A DNA stretch of 64,000 nucleotides from Arcuatula senhousia. Its lineage: Eukaryota > Mollusca > Bivalvia > Mytilida > Mytilidae. Made by a program: the position numbers and the translations under genes. This document shows, piece by piece, positions 37,001-46,175 of the stretch. Every line of letters starts with the position of its first letter. The first letter of the stretch is position 1. The notes under the pieces were generated by a model, which did no database searches, was not told where the DNA came from, and worked only from the letters and a program-made list of their open reading frames with translations. The DNA lies in assembly GCA_963971305.1 (NCBI GenBank), contig OZ020304.1, forward strand, positions 21,868,103 through 21,932,102, in the 5' to 3' direction.

Positions 37001-37273
37001 TTGTCCCACATTATCTCGTCCCAGGCATTATTTAAAATTATCAATGGAATAGATTATATTTTTGTATCTACGCGAGCTTTTAAGGCAATGTCTTTCTCAT
37101 ATTAGTATTACCTGAATTTCTACCTCCCCATCTATATTATCTTCAGCCTGTTGTTTGAAGCTGTAGGGAGTGAAAAAGTTGCTTTCCACATAGACTATGC
37201 CATCTTTTTCATATTCTGGTAATACTGTGTCCCCAACCAGGATACTTAATGTAAAATCTTTATTGGTCGGCAT
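30479..37273 (-). CDS. DUF7918-like protein with SUMO-linked tail (five-exon gene)
   Basis: Exons on the minus strand: 37112-37273, 35002-35126, 34014-34089, 32944-33097 and 30479-31092, all GT-AG with matching phases, give 376 residues. Residues 1-150 have the layout of the DUF7918 domain: an N-terminal strand then VLPEYEKDG, YVE, a YRFYIDGQKV strand, TVKGFRDG and a FLFSLPRYA block, then VGVIEVE. The domain, as I know it, is commonest in fungi and has no assigned activity. The C-terminal part has a basic cluster LKKKPKIK (248-255), an 8-residue duplication of Ser-rich VTGSSSSH (261-276), ψKxE sites at K255 (IKTE) and K311 (VKEE), SUMO-interaction-like motifs IDLTL (325-329) and IIDVD (338-342), and a strongly acidic tail. 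I infer a nuclear SUMO-associated protein. The exon structure is strong; the domain name is less sure. Confidence 0.8.
31194..32470 (+). mobile_element. Hairpin-ended tandem-repeat element in intron 4
   Basis: The left end AGGGCCCCGCGGC matches the complement of the 3' arm of a terminal hairpin (AGGGCGTCCGCATC, loop TTC, GATGCGGGGCCCT at about 32440-32470). Seven tandem units start with AATTCTCAAAATCTGTGATT at about 31241, 31412, 31555, 31691, 31863, 32031 and 32217 (136-186 bp apart; the shorter units lack a roughly 30 bp TTTTTGAGTTT segment). A GACAGACAGAC run precedes the hairpin. It lies inside an intron of the DUF7918-like gene. Confidence 0.82.
32944..33097 (-). CDS. DUF7918-like gene coding exon 4
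   Basis: Residues 122-172, including SSKVGVIEVECCLATLRTT. Acceptor TTTGTTTAG, donor TCAG|GTAATC. Leaves one base for codon 173, which agrees with the next exon. Confidence 0.87.
33191..33491. mobile_element. CTGCAGAAATAAC MITE, copy 1 (intron 3)
   Basis: TA-flanked (33189-33190 and 33492-33493) 301 bp element with ends CTGCAGAAATAAC and a complementary right end. Shares most of its length with 57603-57888, including TTCAACATGTTCAAATGTT, TTGACAGCATATCTTATGAA and GAAGGAACTTCCCAACATAA. TA duplication suggests a Tc1/mariner-type MITE. Confidence 0.85.
34014..34089 (-). CDS. DUF7918-like gene coding exon 3
   Basis: Completes R96 and encodes residues 97-121, TVKGFRDGTLVREFLFSL onward. Acceptor TAATTCCAG, donor GAG|GTATGT. 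The KGF..G motif followed by an F-F strand is the best landmark of the domain. Confidence 0.87.
34569..34838 (+). mobile_element. tRNA-derived SINE (intron 2)
   Basis: Flanked by the 10 bp duplication AACACTCAAG (34559-34568 and 34839-34848). The 5' head has a polymerase III A box (GAGTGGCAGAGTGGTCTAAG) and B box (GTGTTCAAGTCC), like Ser/Leu tRNA. The body has GGTTTTCTCCGTGTACTCTG, similar to the conserved central block of MetaSINE-type molluscan SINEs. The tail is (CA)n. It is not a functional tRNA gene, because the acceptor stem and 3' half do not fold. Confidence 0.85.
35002..35126 (-). CDS. DUF7918-like gene coding exon 2
   Basis: Residues 55-95 (starts SWPVTPFSIQIESK) and two bases of codon 96. 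Acceptor TTTTAG, donor AAAAG|GTTAAT. Contains the YYRFYIDGQKV strand that resembles the DUF7918 core. Confidence 0.85.
35785..36194. mobile_element. 410 bp MITE with TTAA duplication (intron 1)
   Basis: Ends GGAGGTAAGAACCTG and CAGGTGCATATCTCC are imperfect complements flanked by TTAA (35781-35784 and 36195-36198). TTAA duplication is characteristic of piggyBac and Kolobok elements. Its right flank was then hit by the next MITE. Confidence 0.7.
36201..36623 (+). mobile_element. CATACATGTGA MITE, copy 1 (intron 1)
   Basis: Inverted ends CATACATGTGA/TCACATGTATG flanked by the 6 bp duplication TTAAAG (36195-36200 and 36624-36629). The interior carries repeated AATCTCCCG and TCTCCCGAC motifs at both ends. 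The same 423-424 bp element occurs inverted at 44938-45361. The short frames across it are not genes. Confidence 0.88.
37112..37273 (-). CDS. DUF7918-like gene coding exon 1
   Basis: Residues 1-54, beginning MPTNKDFTLSILVGDTVLPE. Ends in phase 0 at the donor CAG|GTAATA. Upstream on the minus strand, TTGCTTTGCTGTTTCAG at 37339-37355 looks like an acceptor, so a 5' untranslated exon probably lies further upstream. Confidence 0.85.
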
Positions 37274-38524
37274 CTTTGTTATGTTGATTTACAAGTCCTT
37301 ACATAAAGCATTCAATCATATCTGTATTAAAATCACATCTGAAACAGCAAAGCAAAATAAGTAAAAAATCATATTGCTATACACATTTCAGCATTTAGCA
37401 TTAAAGCATTAAATGACCTTTTTTACTACTTCATTTCATATTAGCATAGGTTTTATCAATTACAGTTACATAATTATATTTTTATCAAAGTCCATTACTT
37501 CCCAAATTATACAACTTTTAACATTATTGGATATTTCAGGATAAAATTTTAACTGTTTTCTGTTATAATTATGATGATTTTTATCATCCTTGAATTTGAA
37601 GAATGGTTTGGAATTTTATCAGAGACTAACCTAATGGTTAATAATATATATATATACATGTATATAAATTGTAGAGTGACCTCAAAGGAAGACCAGGCGT
37701 CAAGTATACATTTGAGAAGTGCATATACAGATTGAGAAAGACATCCATTCACAGGGAAGGAAATTCGCTGAAAAAGTAACCAGCCCTGAATTGAAATTCT
37801 ACAAATGTACCTGCTTTTGCTATATGGCCAAGCAAATTTTCCTGAATTTTAGCCAGCCCTGCCCAAAAGTTACCAGTCTCGGGCCGGCGGGCAGGCTGTT
37901 ATTTCCAACTCTGCCATGATACATGTACATGTATGTAAAGGACTCTGTAACCTGATGATTATCACAATTATTTATCAAAACATAATTATTAGCCACTTTT
38001 TGTGATTTTTTTCTGAGTTTTTGTTTTGGAGGAAACCACATGCACACAAACACTTGTACAGTTGAGGTAATAATCTTAGATTTCATCTCTACTTCATTTT
38101 TATGATAATATATATATGCAAAGAGAATCACAAAATATTAAATACAAGTCATGTATCCAATGACATATGTAACAATTAAAATATGACTACCCAAACCTAA
38201 AATTATGAAACCTATTTTGCAACAACACTGCCCTTGATTGTATTGATACTAAAAATTATCAAACATATTCATAGCATCAACAAACTTTTCCGTGTCCGAC
38301 ATGTATATAATGACCAATGAATTCTAGCTTGTTGTCTATCACAATACATTGTAAGGGATTGACCGTACTACTTTTTAAAATTTTATAGTCAACATGTCAA
38401 TGAAGTTGTTGTGTGCATGTACCTAGGTTAGCACACTGATTTGCCCGCATGTCTGTCACATCTAGATAAACAGCTGAGATATACAGTCAGATATTAGACT
38501 CAATTTATACAAACTTCAAAGAAA

Positions 38525-39035
38525 AAGCTTAAGGTTCATCTTTACACTTCGGCAAAAATGACCAATATTCTACGTCTTTTTTCAGTCTATGTGGAGCTAA
38601 AACAACACATTCAATTGTTTAATAAGGCATAGCAGCGTCTAGATAAATATTTTTTGCATAAACTTTTAGTATTTTGTACGTGTACACTTGACCATTTTTG
38701 CCGGGGCATTTTCTTTGCGTTTTTCAGTTCAAAATATCATCAATGCCCTGTCATTTGGCCTCCACGTGCAAGGTAATTTCATTATTGGTGTTATTAAATC
38801 TACTCACAATCGGTTTTATGGAAGGTATGGTACAATTTGAACAGAAAGAAAATAAATAGGGAAAACAACAAAAGTAATCTTGTAAACTGGAAGGGAAAAT
38901 GATCGGCGATTTTTATATCTAGACGCTGCTACACTTTATTTTGTATTTCTATGTGTCGTTTAAGTTGTACATAGACTGGAAATAGGTAAAATATCAACCA
39001 TTTTATTCGAAGTGTAACCATGAACCTTAAGGCTT
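38525..39035. mobile_element. Foldback element with about 115 bp arms
   Basis: Left arm AAGCTTAAGGTTCATC through CACTTCGGC, CAGTCTATG, then AGCAGCGTCTAGATA near 38630-38644. Right arm TATCTAGACGCTGCTA near 38920, CATAGACTG, CGAAGTGTAACCATGAACC. Loop about 270 bases. Non-coding. Confidence 0.75.
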
Positions 39036-39702
39036 GTGGATGTTTAGCTGCAATAATGTAGCTCCCTTAACAGACCTGTACCTCGCAAAGTAAGTGCACT
39101 GGTTTCAGTGGGTTCAACAGGGATAGGGGGTCCTACTAATAAACGTCCGGCTGCGTCCGGGAAGGTAAAATGCATCCGGCAGTACATAAATTGCGTCCGG
39201 CAGACCATAAAAAGCGTCCGGCAGAAAAAAACGTCGGATAACATATCTTTTAGATTCTAAAAAAAAACAGTTTAATGAATATATATTTATTTGTAATCAA
39301 TATATATATTAACTACGATGCAAACTACAGATAAAAAACATACTATTACATGATAAAAATCTTAAGAATAATGATAAAAACATAGTAAAAGGCATAGATC
39401 TGTATATTAAATATATTTAATATATAGGTCTATGTAAAAAATAAGAACAAGTCTTAAAAAGTATGTGCGAAAACATATCTAAAAGAAGGCTAAACTATGC
39501 AGTAAAAACTTGAATAGAATATTTCAAGTGCATAAAATCTTTTTTGTTAAAGGTTAAACTATTTTAAAATGCTAAAATTTTACATTATTTCATGAATGGA
39601 AAGTTAAAATTCATCACGTAAGCACTTAATTTAAAGTCAATTTAGAATTTTGCAAAGCTGTTTCTGTTTACGAAAATTTCAATGAAGTTGTTTTGCTGGT
39701 TT

Positions 39703-40065
39703 TTAATAAGTTCTTTTTTTCTGGTTCGGTTTTCTGGCTGTTGTGGGTGTTTTTGGTATCTTCAACAATCCATCAGCAGATTCGATGTAATGTTCCTTTC
39801 GCCTCGTCAAGTTCATGAACTTTTGAAAATGGGCTTTCTTTTCCGCTTCCGACTTTGATGACCAGGCAATGTCATTTACTTGAATCTTCCTTGCCCATGG
39901 AGCAAGAGCGTAGTTGCCTTGGCCATGAAGCGCCCGACTCATGTCCCGGTACTGCAACCTTACAATCCTGTGGAGCTTGTCGACTAATTCGGGCAATTTA
40001 ACAGATTTTAATAGCTTTGGTGAGTGCTTTTTCTTCGTCTGATCCAAAGACCAGGCTTTTTCCGC
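39703..40065 (-). CDS. Unrecognised basic ORF inside the 3 kb transposon
   Basis: An open frame of about 120 codons ending in TAA at 39703-39705. It has no ATG at its 5' end: the frame opens just after a TGA at 40066-40068 and the nearest start-like codon is TTG, so it is a 3' exon or a 5'-truncated remnant. The predicted product is Lys/Arg-rich with the segments KLPELVDKLHRIVRLQYRD, RALHGQGNYALAPWARKIQV and a basic end KPNQKKRTY. Composition is visibly more G+C-rich than its surroundings, which suggests real coding history. I do not recognise the family. It could be a captured host exon or the end of a lost transposon protein. Confidence 0.45.
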   Translation of the reverse strand, partial: AEKAWSLDQTKKKHSPKLLKSVKLPELVDKLHRIVRLQYRDMSRALHGQGNYALAPWARKIQVNDIAWSSKSEAEKKAHFQKFMNLTRRKEHYIESADGLLKIPKTPTTARKPNQKKRTY

Positions 40066-40427
40066 TCAATTCAGCACCAACAAGGGGTTGCACTAAGTCG
40101 TGCTAAGCATACCCCCACTCGATCATTCAGAAAACAGGAAGTAGATGACCAACTGACCTGAGGCACGGTACAACTCATCATGCTTAAGCTGTATACCAAA
40201 TTTGCCTTTGTACTCGGTTTAATCTTTCTTTTTTTTTCGTTGCAGGCATGGTGCTTCTCATTCGTCGCTAAATTTCAAAATGACGATAAAAACATTTTGT
40301 CAAAAAGTGTTCACATCTCTGACCTCTATTTGGAGTTTGCCCCTAGGACCAACCCACGACAAAAACAGTATGAATATAGGGGGTATTGATTTTTATATGT
40401 AATATAAAAATGTGGCTTATATGTAAT

Positions 40428-40489
40428 AGTTATACCATGAGGTAAAGGTGTTTCTGGATAAGAAACACCTTATACCGAATAGTATAACT
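40428..40489. repeat. Perfect small hairpin
   Basis: AAGGTGTTTCT faces AGAAACACCTT around a short loop, inside a wider GTTATAC/GTATAAC pair. It lies inside the 3 kb transposon. Confidence 0.6.
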
Positions 40490-41501
40490 AACTTACACCC
40501 CAGTAAACTTAGAACACAACTAAATAACAAATTTTTGATAGAAAGCAATAAAATGTGGCTTTAATTATAAAACTGAGATATTAAACATATTTCTGAATTT
40601 TGTCTTCCCCACACAGGGGCCTCTTTAATTCAAGATATTAAGCAACTGAGATGATTTTAGGATTAAAACAGATTAATCAACTTGTTAAACAGATTAATTA
40701 CTTTACAAATAACTGATGATTTTGTATCATGCTAATTAAAATAGTGAACACTTCTAAACTGAATATCTTTAAGATTCATTCCGTTTTTATATGACCACCA
40801 GGGAAGACGAATGTGCTTTGGTTGCTGTCCCTTTGAATATCATTAATTTCTGAGAGCAGGTAACTTTAGTTAAGGAAATTGCGTATTTGAAGAAAATTTA
40901 TTTCATTTTAATTTTATATTTTGTATTTTGATAGATATGCAGTACGATGTCCCTTAGCGTGGGGTTCGATTAAGAATCCTTCTCTCATCTACTTCCTGTT
41001 AAAAGACCTGTTTGCCGACTTACCTAATTTTTTGCATAAATGGTCAATTATGGACAATTTTCTTAACAGTTTTCTCAGCAACCTCATATTACATCCTTTT
41101 GATATTTGGTAATCAGCCATGGGTCCCATACCGTTGAATTAATTTCAGGTCTATTGTCTACCTACTTCCTGTTCAACGAAATCCGGCCAATTCTATCTTT
41201 GACTCATTTTGATGCCCTATCTACGAAAGTTATTGGGACATACAGTCGTTGGATACATTTGTTTGTCCGTCCGTCTGTCCATCTGTGTGTTTGCCCGTCT
41301 CTTATGTTGCGAAATATCGGCATTATGTCTATTGGACATACTCTTTCTTTGTTTTGCTTGTTTATTTTCATTTTGTTAATGTTTTGTTTTATCTGTCTGT
41401 TTTTTTTTTATTTTGTTACTTTTAAATTAGAATTGATTTTAAACCTTATAAAGTGAACTGTTTTCATTTCCTTCTCGGATGCCCTGGACTGGCTATTACA
41501 G

Positions 41502-41650
41502 AAGTTTCTTTGTGTGAGAAGCTCTTTTGTTCTATGAACATGAGGTGTGTTCACAAGCACAAAAGCAGGGGTATCTGGAAACCCCTGTTTTTGCCATTGT
41601 GAATTAGCCTATTGTTCTTAGAACAAAAGAGTTATTCACACAAAGAAAGT
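41502..41650. repeat. 150 bp foldback palindrome
   Basis: AGTTTCTTTGTGTGA at the left faces TCACACAAAGAAAGT at the right. CTCTTTTGTTCTA faces AGAACAAAAGAG, and inside that AGCAGGGGT faces ACCCCTGTTTTTGC. The whole segment can fold into one long stem. It sits near the right end of the 3 kb transposon, as a nested MITE or a subterminal structure. Confidence 0.7.
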
Positions 41651-43388
41651 TTTTGAAAATGAAAGTTCGACTTTAAACAATAGAACTGGGGTGTACATTT
41701 TTATAAATAGTCATTAATGAAAACAACATTATACTGATACAGATATTTTTAAAACTTTCACATATCTATTTTAATTTCATTTGAAAGCTGTAACATATAC
41801 AATTCTCCAAACTTCATTCTTTTCTATGGTATTCATCAATATGTCAAACGGAAGAAAAAACTACATGTACGTATCTTTTTTTAACTTGGACACAATTACA
41901 AGAATTTTAGATGCTTTTATGCGCTCGTGTTTTCAGCTGAATATGTTTTATATACTACCAAACACCTTATATTTTCCTCCGGACGCTTTTTATATCATGC
42001 CGGACGCATTTTATGTACTGCCGGACGCATTTTACCTTCCCGGACGCACCCGGACGCATTTTACCTTCCCGGACGCACCCGGACGTTTATTAGTAGGACC
42101 GGGGATAGGGAAGGAATTTTTGCCAATGGGCCATTTACCAACCTTTCTGTTTTCATTGAAATTAAAAATTTCAGGCCATCATGTCCATGATCATTCATGG
42201 CCCATCATGTTGCCATTTCTTAAAATTCTTTATAAATTTTCGAGATAAGAGGGTGCCATTTTCATTTCAAATGTGCCAATATCCCATGGGCCCTCGCTTT
42301 TCTAATCCCTGGTTCAATCATTAAAACAAAATAATTACTGTCAAGTAGACAGAATTCAGGGGTAATAAGTATGCAGAATTGCTGCTTTTTTTACTTGTGG
42401 GGGATATCTGGAAAGGGGACGGAAACAGTAGAATAAAGGCTACGAATATTTGCTAAAATATGTAACCCATACCCGTATACGTAACATAATGATGATACAA
42501 AATCAGTTTGGATATCTAAGAGATTTTTTCAGAAAATTCAAAGTGGCCGACCTACCTGCCTCAACCAGTATACCTGCATTTGTAATTAAGGGGATACGTT
42601 ACGTTAAAAACGACGTTATCGATAAAATTTACCTGTGAAACAGAAAAACGTCTATTTAATACGATTTGAAAAGCAACGTCAAGTTTACTTGGACAGCGTT
42701 GAACTTTAACGCTATTGTTTACCTTTTATGTAAATTCTTGAAAAAAGATGATCCATGACCTATGACAAAATATTTATTGTTGTTTAGAGAAAGATTTGGA
42801 CTTTCTTGTGTTAGTTTTTGGTTGAAATGTAATGAAATAATTTTGTTTAAATTAATGGAGAATAACAAAATTTTGAAAATATTTGATCTTTAGACTTTTT
42901 CCATTATTCTATAAAAATTTCCCGCCAAAAAGGATAATTTCAAAGTGAAATAATTTGAAAAATCGACCCATGACCACCTATTTCAAATAAATATTTCGAT
43001 GTGTCATAGTATTCCCATTCATTATGCAAATTTGTTTTGAAAAGTAAGATGGTCGACCAAAGTAACGTATCCCCTAAACACTGAAAAATCTAGAGGACAA
43101 AATTTCATATCTCTTCAGCGTATTATTCCGTCCTTGGAGTTCATCATAGGAGTGAATCAGAATGCCACTCAAGACAATATTTCACAGCGGACACTATTTC
43201 ATGTTACACATTTCTTTGTCAGACTCAGTTTTATTGAAAACAAAACTTCAACTATTCCAAGGTTTATTATGTCCCAATGTCTGTTATGGCATAGACTTAT
43301 TTATATTAAAAATTAAACCTGAAATCTTCAATTGCAATAGAAAATTTGAAAATCATAATTTCTATCACCCAGCACCCTAGAGGGTAAT

Positions 43389-43414
43389 ATTCGTATTCGT
43401 ATTCGTATTCGTAT
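43389..43414. repeat. (ATTCGT)n hexanucleotide microsatellite
   Basis: Just over four tandem copies of ATTCGT. Confidence 0.9.
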
Positions 43415-43429
43415 TAGACAAAACCAGTA

Positions 43430-44340
43430 AACACCAACAAGAACGGGACAAAAACAGACAACATGTAAAACATGGAAACACAAATGAATATCAATCAACA
43501 ACGCGAACTCCTGTCGAAACAAGAGTGAACTCAGGTGCCCCGGAAGAGTAAGCAGTTCCTGCTTGCTATAGCACACCCGTCGCGTTGCCAATAGTCCATT
43601 CAGCGTATCAGGCAAATCCGGCAAAGGAAGACAAAACAAAACCCTATGACAAACCAACATCTGCACTCATCTGAGAGATCGAAATCCTACGATTGCATTC
43701 CCCTTTTTTACTTATGCCATTTTTAAGCAAAAGAGCGGTCTAGTGTGTCGGTTTTGTGTGATGATACATCACCAAATCATTAATTGTTTGACCTGTTGCT
43801 TCGGATTTAAATCGACATACTTGATTTTTTTTTTTGCATCGGTCGATAGATGCTTCTCAACTAGCTGTCAGTAAATTTGAGTTTTCTCAAGAGAGTATCT
43901 CTACGTACCGTTATTTTCTTGTCCTTTTGTCTCAGATTCTCTCTTGCTGAATTGAACTTCTATCTATTTGATTTTTTTCTGTGTGTTAGTTTGTGCTTTG
44001 TTTTTGATTATCAATAGGGGGAAGGTTGGGAAAAAAAAACTAGTTTCACACCGCCACATCTTTAATGTGCCTGTCCTAAGCCAGGAATCTTTATTAAAGC
44101 TGATGTTTGTATTTCGTCGAATGTATGTTAATTGTTTTTTTTTTTTTTTTGTCAAGAAGAAGGTCTTTCAATTGCGCTTGAATCATATGTAGTTTATTTT
44201 CAATCTAGGGCAATTGCAAAATAGCGAGCTGCAACCACAGTGGTCACATTGAAGGCTGCTGGTTGTTTTCCATTGTGGATTTTTTTAAATTGTCGTTTAT
44301 ATTGTAGGTTGCGTCGCGTTCAGTTATTCCACGTCTCCGA
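43430..44340 (-). repeat. Decayed dispersed repeat, inverted relative to 17-18.6 kb
   Basis: Carries the GTAAGCAGTTCCTGCTTGCT, CCAACATCTGCACTCATCTG, CAACTAGCTGTCAGTAAAT, CTCAAGAGAGT and TTGCAAAATAGCGAGCTGC blocks. Most are inverted relative to 17041-18600, though the 43500-43690 part is in the direct orientation, so the copy is itself rearranged. No intact coding frame. Confidence 0.55.
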
Positions 44341-44937
44341 TTGTCTTCAATTTACAATTTTGCCCAAGGCAGGCCTGAAATTCTCTCTAATATTCAAAAC
44401 TCTAATGCTTACAAGGTGAACATGTTAAAACTGCAACCATGGATCATGTATTCTCACTTTGGTGCAACTCTGTGGATGATGGGTTGGTTTCGATTATGTA
44501 GAGAGAAAAAAAATTCTGATTTTTTGACAACTTTTTTTTAAAAACATGAAGGTGTTTAATATACAAAAAATATGCATTTTTAACAAGTGACATTTATATA
44601 GTGTTTTAAATTAAAATAAGAATAGCTGCACATGTCTTGACTTTGCTCAAAATATTCAAGTCGGAACTCAAAATGTGGAATGTTAGAGGTCGAATGGAAA
44701 AATGAAGAAATTGCCAGTTTTAGACGATCAAAGCAGATCAATTATGAAATGTTATGATTGTGTATCTAAAAGAACCCTTTTTGGTCATCAAGAAATTATG
44801 TTTATAAATTTGCTCGTTGTCAATTTTGTCATGATACAGGCATTCAAAAAGTGACTATGGGTCTTTTTCGTTCATTGCCAAAATGAGCTCTGGGCCCTTT
44901 TATGTATGCAATAGTTCGTCAATGCAGAACAAATCTA

Positions 44938-45361
44938 CATACATGTGACGGATCTGTGATGACAAAGCTGGAGATTTTGATTTTTTGGGCTGGAGATTGG
45001 ACCAAAAAGCGGGAGATTTTCAAAGCTCATTAAAATTGCATTTCAATGTCAATTGGGGGCACTAGCGTGTGCCAAATATACATGGCTTCACTGATTAATC
45101 TCAAACTGTTTATTCAATCATCAGGTCAATTATGGCAATTAACCTTTAATTAACACCTTTACCTGTTAAACTAACGTCTACCTAATTGACAAACCCCTAA
45201 AACAACGGAAATTTTTTATGACTGAACAATTAAAAGGTCTTTAAAACAAAAAAAATTGTCATGTCTTGAAAAAGCGGGAGATTACACAAAAAGTCGGGAG
45301 AACGGGAGATGGATAAAAAAGTCGGGAGATTTCGTCTCCCGGCGGGAGAATCACATGTATG
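44938..45361 (-). mobile_element. CATACATGTGA MITE, copy 2
   Basis: Inverted copy of 36201-36623, with the same 11 bp ends and its own 6 bp duplication AATCTA (44932-44937 and 45362-45367). Two independent exact duplications of the same length fix the element boundaries and its 6 bp target size. Confidence 0.9.
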
Positions 45362-45367
45362 AATCTA

Positions 45368-46045
45368 TTTATTCATGCATTTCAAATTGCAATTGAAAGC
45401 CAAGGCATAATCCTTAAAGGATTTCAGGTTCAGAAAAAAATATTTTGGCAAATGTAGTCAGCTTCATGAAGGGCTTTAAGTTACAGCATTGCTTTCATAG
45501 CGCCAAGTATATTATAAACAATACTCTAAAGCGCGTTACACGTACTTAACAATACCATAGACCTGTATATTCTAATATACAAGTCTATGAAAATATAAGG
45601 AAAAAATACAAGAATACAAAAAACCTTATAAAAACAATAATATATTGAGAGTGAAATAAGAATGAAAGACCTTTAAAAAGACGACAACCGTGAAAACAAA
45701 CACACCACCCGCTGCATAAAAAAAATAATCACTCACATTTGTTTAATATTGCTAATGCACTAAATTTTATAACTGAAATTGTATAAATATATATAGCATG
45801 TAGAAAAAAACAAGTCCATAAATGATTAGTAATAATAGTCCTAATAGCTCCCGGGCGCTAATTAGTGTGACCGGTCCTATATATATTACTTCCATGCTTA
45901 GACCATAGACCTGTATATGTATCTAAAATTCAGGTCTATGCTTTTATTAACATACTATGGAAGAAATATACGGACAAGAGTACGTTAATTGAGGATCAGA
46001 GCCTAAGGTAATCGGGGTCCTGAAAACTTTATTTTACTTATCGAA
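45368..46045. other. Intergenic, upstream of TPT1
   Basis: A+T-rich. Two short stretches near 45560-45590 and 45905-45945 each contain ATAGACCTGTATAT-type text with an inverted mate and may be very small hairpins. Nothing else identified. Confidence 0.4.
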
Positions 46046-46147
46046 CCTTTTTGTCGTTTTCACCGGAAGTTGTCCTTTTTCGCCAGCGGTTGACAGTCGA
46101 ACAACGGGTTTTGACAGAAGGTCTTCAATCCAACATCATCTTACAAA
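46046..46147 (+). promoter_or_regulatory. TPT1 core promoter and TOP-like 5' untranslated region
   Basis: ACCGGAAGT at 46062-46070 is a consensus ETS-factor site. Immediately after it CCTTTTTC (46074-46081) is a C-initiated pyrimidine run, the form of a 5' terminal oligopyrimidine (TOP) start; a second run, CCTTTTT, is at 46046-46052. TCTP mRNAs of animals are classic TOP mRNAs under growth-dependent translational control. A start at 46074 would give a 74-base leader without an upstream ATG. The exact start is inferred. Confidence 0.6.
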
Positions 46148-46175
46148 ATGATCATCTACAAAGACGCCGTAACTT
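46148..46175 (+). CDS. TPT1 coding exon 1
   Basis: Encodes MIIYKDAVT plus one base. Donor CTT|GTGAGT. The very short first coding exon followed by a long intron is usual for TPT1 genes. Confidence 0.95.

Larger units (their letters stand above)
39129..42100. mobile_element. 3.0 kb inverted-repeat transposon (9 bp duplication)
   Basis: The ends start GGTCCTACTAATAAACGTCC and are inverted over about 100 bases (39129-39228 and 41978-42100), each made of reiterated GCGTCCGG units; the right end has one extra unit. GGGATAGGG flanks both sides (39120-39128 and 42102-42110, with one extra G on the right). A duplication of about 9 bp with long reiterated ends fits Mutator-like elements; 8 bp (hAT) cannot be excluded. 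The only substantial internal frame is 39703-40065 on the minus strand; no transposase is recognisable, so it is non-autonomous. Confidence 0.8.

Noticed and set aside
39044..39244. 66-codon minus-strand frame at the left end of the 3 kb transposon
   Set aside because: It is a translation of the reiterated GCGTCCGG terminal repeat.
41781..42248. 155-codon and overlapping 87-codon plus-strand frames with repeated PDAFY-like text
   Set aside because: The repetition comes from the transposon's right terminal repeat and is not a protein repeat.
43968..44192. Overlapping short frames on both strands with Phe/Lys runs
   Set aside because: Created by T-homopolymers within a decayed repeat.
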